From CAYXAA01 sp964462985 (GTDB taxonomy: Bacteria; Pseudomonadota; Alphaproteobacteria; Rhizobiales; Stappiaceae), in contig CAYXAA010000019.1 in NCBI GenBank assembly GCA_964462985.1, positions 1 through 64,000 on the forward strand: a stretch of 64,000 nucleotides of DNA. The letters run 5' to 3'. Both the position numbers and the translations under genes were made by a program. The notes beneath the pieces are model-generated. The model was not told the DNA's origin. It searched no databases and saw only the letters and a list, made by a program, of their open reading frames with translations. Of this stretch, positions 18,536-28,108 are shown piece after piece. The first letter of the stretch is position 1; the number at the start of each line of letters is the position of its first letter.

Positions 18536-18557
18536 GCCTCACTTTTAAACGTGAGGC
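18536..18557. repeat. Inverted repeat GCCTCAC/GTGAGGC upstream of the TIGR02302 gene
   Basis: GCCTCAC at 18536-18542 and GTGAGGC at 18551-18557 form a perfect 7-bp stem around TTTTAAAC. It lies in the gap between lysA and the TIGR02302 gene. No T-run follows on either strand, so an operator or RNA processing site is as likely as a terminator. Confidence 0.35.
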
Positions 18558-18602
18558 AAGGCCGACCATTCGGCAAGGGTATTCGTTCGATTATCGAATC
18601 AC

Positions 18603-18636
18603 GAAGTGGCCGAAATGCGTCGACAGATGCCACTTC
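18603..18636. repeat. Inverted repeat GAAGTGGC/GCCACTTC after lysA
   Basis: GAAGTGGC at 18603-18610 and GCCACTTC at 18629-18636 form a perfect 8-bp stem with an 18-base loop. It lies about 80 bases past the lysA stop on the lysA-reading strand. No T-run follows in that direction, so it is not a classical intrinsic terminator. Confidence 0.35.
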
Positions 18637-18714
18637 TCACGGCCAAAGCGGACTGGGGGTCCTCTGACGGAGCCCGTCTGTCCGACCGCTGTCAGTTGCC
18701 GTGTGGCTTCGGCC

Positions 18715-19989
18715 TTAGGTGTGCTCCAGCCAATCCGGAACACGGTCGAGGCCGATCAAGTCCTCAATGCGAGGACGTGGCCGTACGACGGCGAAACGGT
18801 CTCCCTTGACGAGAACCTCCGGCACCAGAAGGCGTGTGTTGTAAGTTCCCGACTGCACTGCACCATAGGCGCCGGCAGAGAAGATGGCGAGGAGATCGCC
18901 AGACGCTAATGCCGGCATTTCCCGATCACGCGCCAGATAGTCTCCTGTTTCGCAGACCGGACCGACAACGTCGGCCCGGATACGCAGCCGATCGAACCTG
19001 TCGAGACTCACCGGCCGGATCTCGTGATGGGCATCGTAGAGCGTGGGCCGGATCAGATCGTTCATCGCCGCGTCGACGATTACGAAATCCTTGGTAGCTC
19101 CGCGCTTCAGGTAAATCACTTCCGTCACAAGAATGCCGGCATTGCCGGCGATCAGCCGACCAGGCTCGAAAATGATCCGGCATCCAAGCTGTTCGACATG
19201 GCGCCGAACCACGGCGGCGTAGGCGTCAGGGTGGGGTGGGGGCTCATTGTTGTCCTGATAGGGAATACCGAGCCCGCCACCAAGATCGACGTGCTCGATG
19301 CTGTGCCCGTCGGTGCGCAGGTCGGCGATCAACTCACCCAGTCGGGAGAAAGCGGCGTCAAACGGCTCGAGTTCGGTGATCTGGGAGCCGATATGCATGT
19401 CGATCCCAGTGACCTGAAGACCGGGCAGCCTGGCCGCCTCGGCATAGACGTCGCGGGCGCGCTGCCACGGTATACCGAACTTGTTCTCGGCCTTGCCGGT
19501 GGCGATCTTGGCGTGGGTCCTGGCGTCCACGTCGGGATTTATCCTGAGCGAGATCCTTGCCTTCCGGCCCTTCTCGGCCGCAATCGACGACAGCAGCAGA
19601 AGCTCCGGCTCGCTCTCGACGTTGAAGCAAAGGATATCCTCTTCGAGCCCAAGCGCGAGCTCGGCCGCCGTCTTGCCAACGCCGGAGAACATGATCCGCT
19701 CCGGCGGCACGCCGGCGGCACGCGCACGGCAGAGCTCGCCGCCCGAGACCACGTCCATTCCAGCGCCCAAACGCGCAAGAGTCTTGAGCACCGCTTGGTT
19801 CGAATTCGCCTTCATGGCATAGCAGACGAGGGAGGGTACTCCCTCGAACGCCGACTTGAAGACCTGATAATGCCGCTCCAGCGTCGCGGTGGAATAGCAG
19901 TAGAACGGCGTGCCCACAGCAGCCGCGATATCTGAAACCGGAACGTCCTCGGCATAGAGCACGTCGTCGCGGTAGGCGAAATGATGCAA
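18715..19989 (-). CDS. lysA: Diaminopimelate decarboxylase
   Basis: LysA decarboxylates meso-DAP to lysine with PLP. The 424-residue protein has the PLP lysine in CYAMKANSNQAVLK, the His/Gly motifs DMHIGSQI and DLGGGLGIPY, EPGRLIAGNAG and the C-terminal CETGDYLARDR. The start is a TTG at 19989 with GGGAGG six bases upstream; it gives LHHFAYRDDVLYAEDVP, matching family N-termini. Upstream residues look non-native. argH and lptM precede it on the same strand. Confidence 0.94.
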   Translation of the reverse strand: MHHFAYRDDVLYAEDVPVSDIAAAVGTPFYCYSTATLERHYQVFKSAFEGVPSLVCYAMKANSNQAVLKTLARLGAGMDVVSGGELCRARAAGVPPERIMFSGVGKTAAELALGLEEDILCFNVESEPELLLLSSIAAEKGRKARISLRINPDVDARTHAKIATGKAENKFGIPWQRARDVYAEAARLPGLQVTGIDMHIGSQITELEPFDAAFSRLGELIADLRTDGHSIEHVDLGGGLGIPYQDNNEPPPHPDAYAAVVRRHVEQLGCRIIFEPGRLIAGNAGILVTEVIYLKRGATKDFVIVDAAMNDLIRPTLYDAHHEIRPVSLDRFDRLRIRADVVGPVCETGDYLARDREMPALASGDLLAIFSAGAYGAVQSGTYNTRLLVPEVLVKGDRFAVVRPRPRIEDLIGLDRVPDWLEHT

Positions 19990-20084
19990 GCGAGCCTCCC
20001 GTTCGAGGGCAGATGAGCGACGGTACAGACCTTCGAGTTCGCTCGACTTTCCGTCCCCGCCCGGCAGCAAGGTGATCTAGACGA

Positions 20085-20285
20085 TCAGATCAGGAAGTCG
20101 AGGGGAAATCGGCCGGTGCTCTCCGGGGGAGGGGTTGGGGCTGCCGGATGCACCAATGGCGTGCTGGAGGTGACGTCCGCTCCAGTCGACGGCGCCGGCA
20201 CATCGAGCCGACCCCGGCGGCCGCAGCCGGCCACCGTCATCGCGGTTAGCGCGAGCACGACAATCAGCATCCGGGTACCGCTCAT
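20085..20285 (-). CDS. lptM: LptM-like (YifL) small lipoprotein
   Basis: The 66-residue protein starts MSGTRMLIVVLALTAMTVAGC; the lipobox ends at Cys21 and is followed by GRRGRLDVP, close to the C-G-x-x-G-x-L-x-x-P signature of LptM. In E. coli, LptM assists LptD/LptE maturation and is encoded next to dapF; in alphaproteobacteria it commonly lies between argH and lysA, as here. The rest is Pro/Thr-rich and disordered. LptE, a partner, is encoded at 51.9 kb. Confidence 0.82.
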   Translation of the reverse strand: MSGTRMLIVVLALTAMTVAGCGRRGRLDVPAPSTGADVTSSTPLVHPAAPTPPPESTGRFPLDFLI

Positions 20286-20393
20286 GGCGCGTCTCGTCCT
20301 GTCTTCCGCCTCGCCCGTGCCAAGCGATCAATCGTCGTTCGCATGTCTCCTCGCATGGCGCGCCGGCGACCGCAAGTCACTCCTGCGCCCGCT

Positions 20394-21791
20394 TCAACGC
20401 TGGCTTGCTTCGCGCTCAAGCTGCCTTAGCCACCGTCGCGCCTGTTTGCGCACGTTTGCCGGTGCGGTGCCGCCATAGCTGGTGCGGCTCCTCACGGACT
20501 TTTCCACGGACAATACCGAAAACACCTCATCGGTGATCCGCGGTTCAATTTCTTGCATGGCTTCGAGCGGAACCTTGTGCAGCTCAACCTTGCTGTCGAC
20601 CGCCAGCGCGACGATGCGACCGGTGACGTGATGCGCCTCGCGGAATGGCAGACCGAGAACCCGCACAAGCCAGTCGGCGAGGTCGGTGGCAGTAGCATAA
20701 CCGGAGCCCGCCGCCTGCCTCATCCGCCTGACGTCTGGCTGGAGGTCGTTCACCATGCCCGTCATGGCAGCGAGCGCTAAGGACAGGTTGGGCAGCGCAT
20801 CGAACGCCTGCTCCTTGTCCTCCTGCATGTCTTTCGAATAGGCGAGCGGTAGACCCTTCATCATCACCAGCAGCGCCGTGAGCGCGCCGTAGATCCGCCC
20901 TGTTTTGGCTCGAACCAGTTCGGCCGCATCCGGATTCTTTTTCTGCGGCATGATCGAGGAGCCGGTCGAGAACTTGTCAGAGAGGTGGATGAAACCGAAC
21001 TGCGCCGAGCACCACAACACAATCTCTTCTGCAAGCCGCGACAGGTGCATGGCGGCGATCGAGGCCGCCGAAAGGGCCTCGATGACGAAGTCGCGGTCAG
21101 ACACCCCGTCCAGTGAATTGGCGGTCGGGCGAGCGAAACCAAGCGCGGCAGCGGTCATGTCGCGGTCGATTGGAAATGAGGTGCCGGCGAGCGCCGCCGA
21201 CCCGAGCGGACATTCGTTCATCCGCACACGAGCGTCGCGGAACCGCGAGCGGTCGCGAGCAAACATCTCAACATAGGCCATGAGATGATGGCCAAACGTC
21301 ACAGGCTGCGCCGACTGCAGGTGAGTAAAGCCGGGCATGACGGTGGCGGCGTGCTCATCGGCTCTCGTCGCAAGTGCTCGCAGCAATTCAAAGAACTGCC
21401 GGTCAAGCGTGTCGAGTGTGTCGCGCACCCACATGCGGAAGTCGGTGGCAACCTGGTCGTTGCGCGAACGGGCGGTGTGCAGCCGGCCAGCGACCGGGCC
21501 GATCAGTTCGGCCAGCCGTGACTCCACATTCATGTGGATGTCCTCGAGGGCACGCGAGAAGGTGAACCGGCCAGCGTCGATCTCTGACAAGATCGTGTCT
21601 AGACCTTCCGCGATCGCCTCGGCATCTTCTGCCGCGACGATGTTTCGCGCCGCGAGCATACGGACATGTGCTTTCGATCCCCCTATATCCTGACGGTAGA
21701 GCTTGCGGTCGAAGTCGATGGAGGCGTTGATCTCCTCCATGATGGCATCGGGACCCTCCGCGAAGCGGCCGCCCCACATGCGGTTGCTCAT
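20394..21791 (-). CDS. argH: Argininosuccinate lyase
   Basis: ArgH cleaves argininosuccinate to arginine and fumarate, the last step of arginine synthesis. The 465-residue protein begins [18 protein letters not shown] and contains [25 protein letters not shown] and the signature [12 protein letters not shown]. Length is normal. The ATG at 21791 lies 30 bases from the divergent tlpA gene, so their promoters must overlap the coding ends. lptM and lysA follow downstream on the same strand. Confidence 0.96.
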   Translation of the reverse strand: MSNRMWGGRFAEGPDAIMEEINASIDFDRKLYRQDIGGSKAHVRMLAARNIVAAEDAEAIAEGLDTILSEIDAGRFTFSRALEDIHMNVESRLAELIGPVAGRLHTARSRNDQVATDFRMWVRDTLDTLDRQFFELLRALATRADEHAATVMPGFTHLQSAQPVTFGHHLMAYVEMFARDRSRFRDARVRMNECPLGSAALAGTSFPIDRDMTAAALGFARPTANSLDGVSDRDFVIEALSAASIAAMHLSRLAEEIVLWCSAQFGFIHLSDKFSTGSSIMPQKKNPDAAELVRAKTGRIYGALTALLVMMKGLPLAYSKDMQEDKEQAFDALPNLSLALAAMTGMVNDLQPDVRRMRQAAGSGYATATDLADWLVRVLGLPFREAHHVTGRIVALAVDSKVELHKVPLEAMQEIEPRITDEVFSVLSVEKSVRSRTSYGGTAPANVRKQARRWLRQLEREASQR

Positions 21792-21821
21792 TTTGTCACC
21801 TTTCGGGATGGAAAGCGGTAG

Positions 21822-22484
21822 ATGACGGACGACGCGACACTCTGGCCCCGACGCAAGGCGGCGGTCCTGACGCTCGGCGCGGCCGCTGTTCTGGCCACAC
21901 TCGGAGCGGTATACGTGATCGGAACGGGCGATGGCAACGGCTCCGCGGCGGCGTGCGCGGCAGCCGAGACTGCCGGCAAGGCCCTGAAGCCGCTCGCCAA
22001 AGGCGAGGTCGCCGGTTTCCTGCCGGCTCAGACCCCCTTGTCAGTAGCCGATCTCGCGTTCTCCGATGACGCCGGAGCCCAAAGGTCCATCGCCGATTTC
22101 GCCGGCAAAACCGTACTTCTCAATCTCTGGGCAACATGGTGCGCACCGTGCCGGGAAGAGATGCCTGCTCTCGACAGTCTGCAGGCGGAACTGGGAAGCG
22201 AGCACTTTCAGGTGGTTGCTGTCAGCGTCGACCGCGGTACATCGGATCGGCCCAAGGCATTTCTCGAAGAGGTCGGTGCCACGAACCTGCCGTTCTATGC
22301 CGATCCCAGCATGGCCATTTTCAACACATTGCGCGAGCGCGGGCGGGCGACGGGCCTGCCAACCACGGTACTGATCAATGGCGAGGGCTGTGCGTTGGGT
22401 GCAATGTACGGGCCGGCGGACTGGGCATCCCCCGATGCGAAAGCGCTGATCAGCGCGGCCACTGCTTCCTCGTCAACAAACTGA
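21822..22484 (+). CDS. tlpA: TlpA-like periplasmic thiol:disulfide oxidoreductase
   Basis: The 220-residue protein has an N-terminal membrane anchor (residues 12-33), then a periplasmic thioredoxin fold with active site W-Cys107-AP-Cys110 in [26 protein letters not shown] and the cis-Pro loop GLPTTVLI. TlpA proteins reduce periplasmic thiols, notably during cytochrome oxidase copper-site assembly. The ATG at 21822 is close to the divergent argH start. The tlpA-argH divergent pair is known in rhizobia. Confidence 0.9.
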   Translation: MTDDATLWPRRKAAVLTLGAAAVLATLGAVYVIGTGDGNGSAAACAAAETAGKALKPLAKGEVAGFLPAQTPLSVADLAFSDDAGAQRSIADFAGKTVLLNLWATWCAPCREEMPALDSLQAELGSEHFQVVAVSVDRGTSDRPKAFLEEVGATNLPFYADPSMAIFNTLRERGRATGLPTTVLINGEGCALGAMYGPADWASPDAKALISAATASSSTN

Positions 22485-22511
22485 AAGATGGGTGATCAAA
22501 CGGCGGGCAGT

Positions 22512-22709
22512 TCACACGGTGACGTCGACGTGCTGTCCCATCCCCGCAGGTGCGGCTGCGACGTCAACCTGCTGGGCCGCGACCTCGATAATGGCCGCGA
22601 GTGCCGCGGTCTGATCCGCGTTCTGCTTTATAAAACCAAGGCTGAGTGCCGATTGACTCTGGGCCGCCCGCGCCCCGACCAATGTCGCTGTCGTGGTAAT
22701 CACGGACAT
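22512..22709 (-). CDS. YjfB-like putative motility protein
   Basis: The 65-residue protein starts MSVITTTATLVGARAAQSQ and ends PAGMGQHVDVTV, resembling the YjfB motility family, whose members end in a P-x-L-G-Q-N-I-D-I motif. The middle is an Ala/Gln-rich helix. Function is unproven. The ATG has GCGGAAA upstream. The gene converges on tlpA and has no other flagellar genes near it, so the motility label is by similarity only. Confidence 0.55.
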   Translation of the reverse strand: MSVITTTATLVGARAAQSQSALSLGFIKQNADQTAALAAIIEVAAQQVDVAAAPAGMGQHVDVTV

Positions 22710-22870
22710 CGCAGTTTTCCGCTGTAGTCTATGTTCAGGTCGACCAAAGCCTTGGCAGCCAAGACACCTCTATCGCGCGTCTTATTGGAAGCCGGTCGAG
22801 TTTCAACAGGCTTAGCTCGATTCCGTTTAACAACCGTCAATTTTCGATCGGCCGCACCGCCATCGACACC

Positions 22871-23755
22871 TCAGCGCGTCGGCACCGGGTGTTCGCCGCG
22901 GTAGTCGTAAAAGCCACGTTGAGTCTTGCGCCCAAGCCAGCCGGCCTCGACGTATTTGACCAGCAGCGGACAGGGCCGGTACTTCGAATCGGCCAGGCCT
23001 TCATAAAGCACCTGCATGATTGACAGGCAGGTGTCGAGGCCGATGAAGTCGGCGAGTTGCAGCGGACCCATCGGATGGTTCGCTCCGAGTCGCATCGCCG
23101 TGTCGATCGCCTCGACCGATCCGACCCCCTCATAAAGCGTGTAGATCGCTTCGTTGATCATCGGCAACAAGATGCGGTTGACCATGAAAGCAGGGAAGTC
23201 CTCCGCCACTGCCACGGTCTTTCCAAGCCGCTTGGTGAACTCTTTGGACGCCTCGAAGGTCTCGTCCTCGGTGGCGATGCCGCGCACCAGTTCGACCAGC
23301 TCCATCAGCGGCACCGGATTCATGAAATGGATGCCGATGAAGCGCTCCGGCCGATCGGTGGAGGCGGCAAGCCGAGTGATCGAGATCGACGAGGTATTGG
23401 TTGCGACGATAGCCTCGGGCTTTAGTAGTGGGCACAGCTGCGAGAAAATCTTGCGCTTGACCTGCTCGTTCTCGACCGCCGATTCGATCACCAGATCGAA
23501 ATCGGCCAGCTGGTCCAACGTCTCGGCCGGCGCAATCCGCGCGAGTGCCGCGGTGCGCTGTTCCTCGGTGATCAGGCCCTTGGCAACTTGGCGCGCCATG
23601 TTGCCGTTGATGGACGCGAGACCGGATTGGATCCGCTCCATGGAGATGTCGTTGAGGGCGACGTCAAAGCCAGCGAGCGCGCAGACGTGGGCAATGCCGC
23701 TGCCCATCTGTCCGGCGCCAATCACGCCGACCTTCTTGATTTCGACCACCATCAT
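22871..23755 (-). CDS. hbd: 3-hydroxybutyryl-CoA dehydrogenase
   Basis: The enzyme oxidises (S)-3-hydroxyacyl-CoA with NAD(P). The 294-residue protein has the Rossmann [15 protein letters not shown] near the N-terminus, [23 protein letters not shown], the catalytic His in [15 protein letters not shown], and the C-terminal [18 protein letters not shown]. The start could be 23755 or the next ATG at 23752. It lies downstream of etfB-etfA on the same strand, which suits electron transfer from beta-oxidation or butyrate-type metabolism, though a hairpin separates it from etfA. Confidence 0.94.
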   Translation of the reverse strand: MMVVEIKKVGVIGAGQMGSGIAHVCALAGFDVALNDISMERIQSGLASINGNMARQVAKGLITEEQRTAALARIAPAETLDQLADFDLVIESAVENEQVKRKIFSQLCPLLKPEAIVATNTSSISITRLAASTDRPERFIGIHFMNPVPLMELVELVRGIATEDETFEASKEFTKRLGKTVAVAEDFPAFMVNRILLPMINEAIYTLYEGVGSVEAIDTAMRLGANHPMGPLQLADFIGLDTCLSIMQVLYEGLADSKYRPCPLLVKYVEAGWLGRKTQRGFYDYRGEHPVPTR

Positions 23756-23773
23756 TCGATCCGATATCGGTTG

Positions 23774-23820
23774 AGCCCCGCCCGAAGCACTGCCCGACGG
23801 GCGGATCTTCGGGCGGGGCT
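23774..23820. repeat. Strong hairpin between etfA and hbd
   Basis: AGCCCCGCCCGAAG at 23774-23787 pairs with CTTCGGGCGGGGCT at 23807-23820, a 14-bp stem, and the loop contains a smaller CCCG/CGGG hairpin. It lies just before the hbd start when read on the coding strand. No T-run follows, so it may be a transcript-stabilising or attenuating hairpin rather than an intrinsic terminator. Confidence 0.6.
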
Positions 23821-23956
23821 ATTCTTGGCTCTTTCGACCCGGAACCGCAAGAACCCGGGGCCCGCTTTTTGCAGTGCGAAGTGTCACGGCCAGCCGGCGC
23901 AAATACTCGAACCGCCCGCTCCGACGATCGCGGCACACCGGTTCCGGCATCCCACA

Positions 23957-23995
23957 TCGATCAAAAGTCGGGTTCGACCGATTCGATCAAGAGTC
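23957..23995. repeat. Two near-identical 13-mers upstream of hbd
   Basis: TCGATCAAAAGTC at 23957-23969 and TCGATCAAGAGTC at 23983-23995 differ at one base and are 26 bases apart. They lie in the etfA-hbd gap, about 200 bases before the hbd start. They could be paired operator sites; the 26-base period is near 2.5 helical turns. Confidence 0.35.
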
Positions 23996-24005
23996 CGTGG
24001 CCGAC

Positions 24006-24947
24006 TTATCCCTTAATCTTCTCGATCTCAGCTTTGAACTCCGGCAACGCAGCAAAGAGGTCGGCAACAAGGCCGTAATCGGCAACCTGAAAGATCGGCG
24101 CCTCCTCGTCCTTGTTGATTGCCACAATGACCTTGGAGTCCTTCATGCCGGCGAGATGCTGGATCGCGCCTGAAATGCCGCAGGCGATGTAGAGGTCTGG
24201 TGCCACAACCTTGCCAGTCTGGCCCACCTGCCAGTCGTTCGGTGCGTAGCCGGCGTCCACCGCCGCTCGCGAGGCACCGACGGCTGCACCAAGCGCATCG
24301 GCGACCGGAAGGATCACCTCCTTGAACTTTTCCGCCGAGCCGAGTGCCCGGCCGCCGGAAATGATGACCTTGGCCGATGCGAGTTCTGGCCGATCGGAGG
24401 TCGAGAGCGCCTCGCCAACGAAGGACGAGAGGTCCGAACTTCTTGCCTCCACAGCCTCGATCGGGGCTGTCTCGCCGCTGCCGGCCGCCGAGAAGGCCGC
24501 GGTGCGAACGGTTACGACCTTGGTGGCGTCGGTCGACTTTACCGTCTGGATAGCGTTGCCCGCATAGATCGGCCGCTCGAAGGTCTCTGCGTCGATCACC
24601 GCCGTGACGTCCGAAACCTGCATGACATCAAGCAGTGCGGCGACGCGCGGCATCATGTTCTTGCCGTTTGCGGTGGCCGGAGCGACGATCGCATCATAGT
24701 CGCCGGCGAGAGAGACGATCAGATCGGCCATCGGCTCGGCGAGCTGATGGGCAAGCGCAACATCGTCGGCCAGGAGCACCTTGGCGACGCCGGACAGCGC
24801 CGCCGCCTGCTCGGCCGCCGGTCGGCAATCCTGGCCGGCAACGAGAATGTGGATGTCGCCACCCATGGCGGCAGCGGCGGTAATGGTCTTTGCGGTGGCG
24901 TCGTTCAGGGTCGAGCCGGAATGTTCGGCGACAACGAGCGTGGTCAT
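24006..24947 (-). CDS. etfA: Electron transfer flavoprotein alpha subunit
   Basis: EtfA and EtfB form the FAD/AMP heterodimer that passes electrons from acyl-CoA dehydrogenases to ETF-ubiquinone oxidoreductase. The 313-residue protein has [15 protein letters not shown] and the FAD-binding [23 protein letters not shown] near the C-terminus. etfB lies 25 bases upstream on the same strand, as is usual. The ATG at 24947 opens [16 protein letters not shown], the family N-terminus. Confidence 0.96.
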   Translation of the reverse strand: MTTLVVAEHSGSTLNDATAKTITAAAAMGGDIHILVAGQDCRPAAEQAAALSGVAKVLLADDVALAHQLAEPMADLIVSLAGDYDAIVAPATANGKNMMPRVAALLDVMQVSDVTAVIDAETFERPIYAGNAIQTVKSTDATKVVTVRTAAFSAAGSGETAPIEAVEARSSDLSSFVGEALSTSDRPELASAKVIISGGRALGSAEKFKEVILPVADALGAAVGASRAAVDAGYAPNDWQVGQTGKVVAPDLYIACGISGAIQHLAGMKDSKVIVAINKDEEAPIFQVADYGLVADLFAALPEFKAEIEKIKG

Positions 24948-24972
24948 GGCAATTGAACTCCCTGTCGTCCGA

Positions 24973-25722
24973 TCAAAGCACGCCAGCTTCGGTCTTGAGC
25001 TTTTCGACCAGTTCGGCGACCGATGCGACCTTCACGCCAGCCTTGCGCGCCGGCGGCTCGACCGTCTTGAGCACCTGCAACCGCGGGGTGATGTCGACGC
25101 CGAAGTCGTCCGGCGACTTCTCGTCGATCGGCTTCTTTTTCGCCTTCATGATATTCGGCAGTGAGGCATAGCGCGGTTCGTTGAGGCGCAGGTCCGTGGT
25201 GACGATCGCCGGCAGCTTCAGCGCCACAGTCTGCAAGCCGCCGTCAACCTCGCGGGTGACGTCGACCGATCCAACCTTGAGTTCTACCTTGGATGCAAAA
25301 GTGCCCTGTGCCCAACCAAGCAGAGCGGCGAGCATCTGGCCGGTCTGATTGGAATCGTCGTCAATGGCCTGCTTGCCGAGGATAACGAGGCCGGGTTCCT
25401 CCGCCTCGACCACCCCTTTCAGGATTTTCGCGACGGCGAGCGGCTCGACGATCTGATCGGTCTTGACGAGGATTCCGCGGTCGGCACCCATTGCCAGACC
25501 AGTCCGGAGCGTTTCCTGGGCCTGCTGCGGTCCAATCGATACGACGACGACCTCCTCGGCCTTGCCGGCCTCCTTGATACGGATCGCCTCTTCGACGGCG
25601 ATTTCGTCGAACGGGTTCATCGACATCTTGACGTTGGCCAGATCGACGCCGGAACCATCCGGCTTGACCCGGACCTTGACATTGTAGTCGATCACCCGCT
25701 TCACGGGGACGAGAATCTTCAT
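24973..25722 (-). CDS. etfB: Electron transfer flavoprotein beta subunit
   Basis: The 249-residue protein begins [19 protein letters not shown], holds [19 protein letters not shown], the AMP-site region [23 protein letters not shown], and a basic tail with KAKKKPID. The start at 25722 has GGGAGG about twelve bases upstream, a little far, with GAAG nearer. It is the first gene of etfB-etfA. Confidence 0.96.
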   Translation of the reverse strand: MKILVPVKRVIDYNVKVRVKPDGSGVDLANVKMSMNPFDEIAVEEAIRIKEAGKAEEVVVVSIGPQQAQETLRTGLAMGADRGILVKTDQIVEPLAVAKILKGVVEAEEPGLVILGKQAIDDDSNQTGQMLAALLGWAQGTFASKVELKVGSVDVTREVDGGLQTVALKLPAIVTTDLRLNEPRYASLPNIMKAKKKPIDEKSPDDFGVDITPRLQVLKTVEPPARKAGVKVASVAELVEKLKTEAGVL

Positions 25723-26050
25723 GGGTTCTTCAACCTCCCACTGGGCGACCGGGGTGCCGTAAAACCCGCTGCCGATGGAGAACGTTCGCCGACTGTTGTT
25801 ACGGGCGGCCGCGAAAGGCCGAAATCCGCCTAGCCTGCGATCGGGCCGGGACCGTACTGACGGCCAAGGCAGGTGTCAACGCTGCCGTCCGGTACGGGTC
25901 GTCGCAAGAGCGACCTATGGCTGATAACCATGCGGCATGTTGTTAAAGTGTGCTGTTCATGCCCGTCGGGTCCGAAATGTCACGGTCAGGATCTGGATGG
26001 AGGCAGAAGCCAGGTCGATCCCCCGCCACTCTCCGAAAGACTGTTGTGTT
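25723..26050. promoter_or_regulatory. Intergenic region between rhomboid gene and etfB, with a hairpin
   Basis: No gene is seen in these 328 bases, which lie upstream of etfB and downstream of the rhomboid gene on the same strand. At 25852-25897 CCGTAC-T-GACGGC pairs with GCCGTC-CG-GTACGG across a 19-base loop, giving an interrupted stem of about 12 bp. It has no T-run. It could be a rhomboid-gene terminator or part of the etfB leader. Confidence 0.4.
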
Positions 26051-26743
26051 TCAGAGCTTCTTGTCGAACAGCGGAACGCCGCGGCGGCGGAAAGGGATGA
26101 CGAGGATTGCGCCGGCAGCAAAACCGAAGACGTGCGCCCACCAGGCGACGCCTTCCTGCACAGCGCCGAGTGCCATAACGACCTGAAACAAAATCCAGGC
26201 GATCAACGCCCAACTCGCCGGCACGCGCAGCGGGATCCGACCGAGGGCCAGCACCCAGACCCTAACCCTCGGATGTAGCATAAGGTAAGCGCCGACCACC
26301 CCGGCGACTGCCCCCGATGCCCCGACCAAAGGCACGACGGAATCCGGATGGAGCGCGGCGTGGGCATAGCCGGCTGCCGCCGCGCACAGCAGGTAGAACA
26401 CCAGAAAACGCAGGTGGCCCATGGCGTCCTCGACGTTATCGCCGAACACCCAAAGAAAAAGCGTGTTGCCAATCAGGTGCATCCAGCTGCCGTGCAGGAA
26501 GGCGTAGCTGACAAGCGACACGGTGTCCGGCACCACGGCGAGTTCGGGCGCCAGCTCGCGAATGTCGAAGAACACCGCGGGAATAAGCCCATAAGACAGG
26601 ACCGAGGCCTGCAGCACCGGCTCCGACAGCCCGCCGCCCTCGACGAACACGAAGACGAGGACGTTGACCGCGATCAGGCCCCAGGTGACGTATTGCCGCC
26701 GGACGAAGCGCAGCGGGTTGTGATCATGCAACGGAAAGAACAT
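26051..26743 (-). CDS. Rhomboid-family intramembrane serine protease
   Basis: The 230-residue protein has six to seven membrane segments. Rhomboid motifs are visible: HGSWMHLIGN in the second segment region, the catalytic Ser in GASGAVAGVVG, and the catalytic His in WWAHVFGFAAG. Rhomboids cleave transmembrane substrates; the substrate is unknown. The ATG at 26743 has GGAG eight bases upstream and gives MFFPLHDHNPLRFVRRQYV, a typical start; the open frame upstream lacks similarity. It is divergent from the ECF41 locus. Confidence 0.92.
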   Translation of the reverse strand: MFFPLHDHNPLRFVRRQYVTWGLIAVNVLVFVFVEGGGLSEPVLQASVLSYGLIPAVFFDIRELAPELAVVPDTVSLVSYAFLHGSWMHLIGNTLFLWVFGDNVEDAMGHLRFLVFYLLCAAAAGYAHAALHPDSVVPLVGASGAVAGVVGAYLMLHPRVRVWVLALGRIPLRVPASWALIAWILFQVVMALGAVQEGVAWWAHVFGFAAGAILVIPFRRRGVPLFDKKL

Positions 26744-26956
26744 CCCCGCGCTCCGACGGATGATTTCGTTGGCGCCCTGCTTGTTTAGACGAGGGAAAGG
26801 AGGTTGGCGAGAGGCAGGGGGCAGATGCTCAATTCTGCCCCTCAGCTTCCGCGTCGGAGACCGTTCAAGTTTCCAGGCCGCAGAATTATTCGTCGCCACG
26901 TCACACTTCGCCCTGTCGCCTCGTCTTGTCTTCGGAATCGATCCCCAACCGAGGAC

Positions 26957-27188
26957 ATGATGATGTCCCCCACACTGATCGCCTTCTCCACTGCGCCGAA
27001 GCTGTGGCAGGCCTGGCTCACGTTCGACAACACGGTAACTACCACCATGCTCGAGCAGAGCCCTGACGGAGCTCACCAAGGAGGAACTCGTGATCCTGAC
27101 CATGCTGAGTGTCGACATCAACAGCTGGAACCGAGTTCAGGACGATTTCCGGGGCAGCGACCCGGTCAAGACACGAGAGGTCGCCTGA
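26957..27188 (+). pseudogene. Degraded carboxymuconolactone decarboxylase / AhpD-family gene
   Basis: The first ATG (26957, GAGG upstream) opens a frame reading SPTLIAFSTAPKLWQAWLTF and TTTMLEQS, which looks like the N-terminus of a carboxymuconolactone decarboxylase/AhpD-like protein. The reading then shifts by one base: LTKEELVILTMLSVDINSWN and RVQDDFRGSDP read in another frame to a TGA at 27186-27188, which looks like the C-terminus of the same family. The centre, with the CxxC redox site, is missing, so a large internal deletion plus frameshift is inferred. The TGA overlaps the sigma factor ATG. Such enzymes are the usual partners of ECF41 sigma factors. Confidence 0.7.
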
Positions 27189-28063
27189 TGATGGAGCGAG
27201 CCGGAGAAGACGCCGCCACCGTGTTTGACCCGTTGAGGCCGCGGCTTATGCGCGTGGCGTATCGCATGCTTGGATCGGTGGCGGACGCGGAAGACGTGGT
27301 ACAGGAGGCCTTTCTGCGCTGGCTCGACACCGACCGTGACGCAGTGCGGAATCCGGAAGCATTCCTGCACCGCGTTGTAACCAGGCTCTGCCTGGACCAG
27401 CTCAAATCGGCGCGACACCGCCGCGAGACTTATGTCGGCCCCTGGCTGCCCGAGCCGGTGGTCGAGACGGTGGAAGACGAGGTCGACGACGTCACCCTGC
27501 CGCTGATGCTGGCACTGGAGCGGCTGTCGCCGCTGGAAAGGGCGGCATTTCTGCTCCACGACGTGTTTGGGCTCGGCTTCGATGAAGTTGCCGAAACAAT
27601 CGGCCGCACGCCGGCGGCCTGCCGCCAGCTCGCCAGCCGCGCCCGAACGAACGTGCGGGCGGCGCGGCCGCGATTCAACATGCCGAAGGAGCGCGGCCTT
27701 GCGATTGCGGCGGCTTTCTTCGCCGCATCGCGCAGCGGCAACATGGCCGAACTTCAGGCAATGCTTGCGGCAGACGTCACTGTTTATTCTGACGGCGGTG
27801 GCAAGGTCCCGGCGGCACTGCGTCCGCTGACGGGTATCGAGGATGTCATGAAGCTTCACACCAAGCTCGCCCAGCTATTCGAAGAGACGCCGTCCAAGGT
27901 GCTTCACTGGGGCTTTGTCAACGGCCTGCCGGGCTTCGTCACACTCGAGGGCGGCGTGCTGCAGACGACGGCGCTGGCAATCGAAGACAGCAAGATCATC
28001 GGGATCTACATCACCCGCAACCCAGACAAGCTACGACATCTGAATGGGGCGGCGGTTCATTGA
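27188..28063 (+). CDS. ECF41-type RNA polymerase sigma factor with SnoaL-like C-terminal domain
   Basis: The 291-residue protein has sigma region 2 (RVAYRMLGSVADAEDVVQEAF), region 4 (LERAAFLLHDVFGLGFDEVAE then TPAACRQLASRAR), and a fused SnoaL-like C-terminal domain. The hallmarks of ECF41 are present: WLPEP in the linker, DGGGK in the C-terminal domain and a terminal NPDKLRHL. In this group the C-terminal domain regulates the sigma factor instead of a separate anti-sigma factor. ATG at 27188 overlaps the stop of the preceding pseudogene (ATGA). The open frame also runs upstream in frame through the pseudogene N-terminus. Confidence 0.9.
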   Translation: MMERAGEDAATVFDPLRPRLMRVAYRMLGSVADAEDVVQEAFLRWLDTDRDAVRNPEAFLHRVVTRLCLDQLKSARHRRETYVGPWLPEPVVETVEDEVDDVTLPLMLALERLSPLERAAFLLHDVFGLGFDEVAETIGRTPAACRQLASRARTNVRAARPRFNMPKERGLAIAAAFFAASRSGNMAELQAMLAADVTVYSDGGGKVPAALRPLTGIEDVMKLHTKLAQLFEETPSKVLHWGFVNGLPGFVTLEGGVLQTTALAIEDSKIIGIYITRNPDKLRHLNGAAVH

Positions 28064-28108
28064 ACGACCCCAGGGCGGCCGTTTCCGGTTTCGCGGCCAG
28101 GCAGCGCC

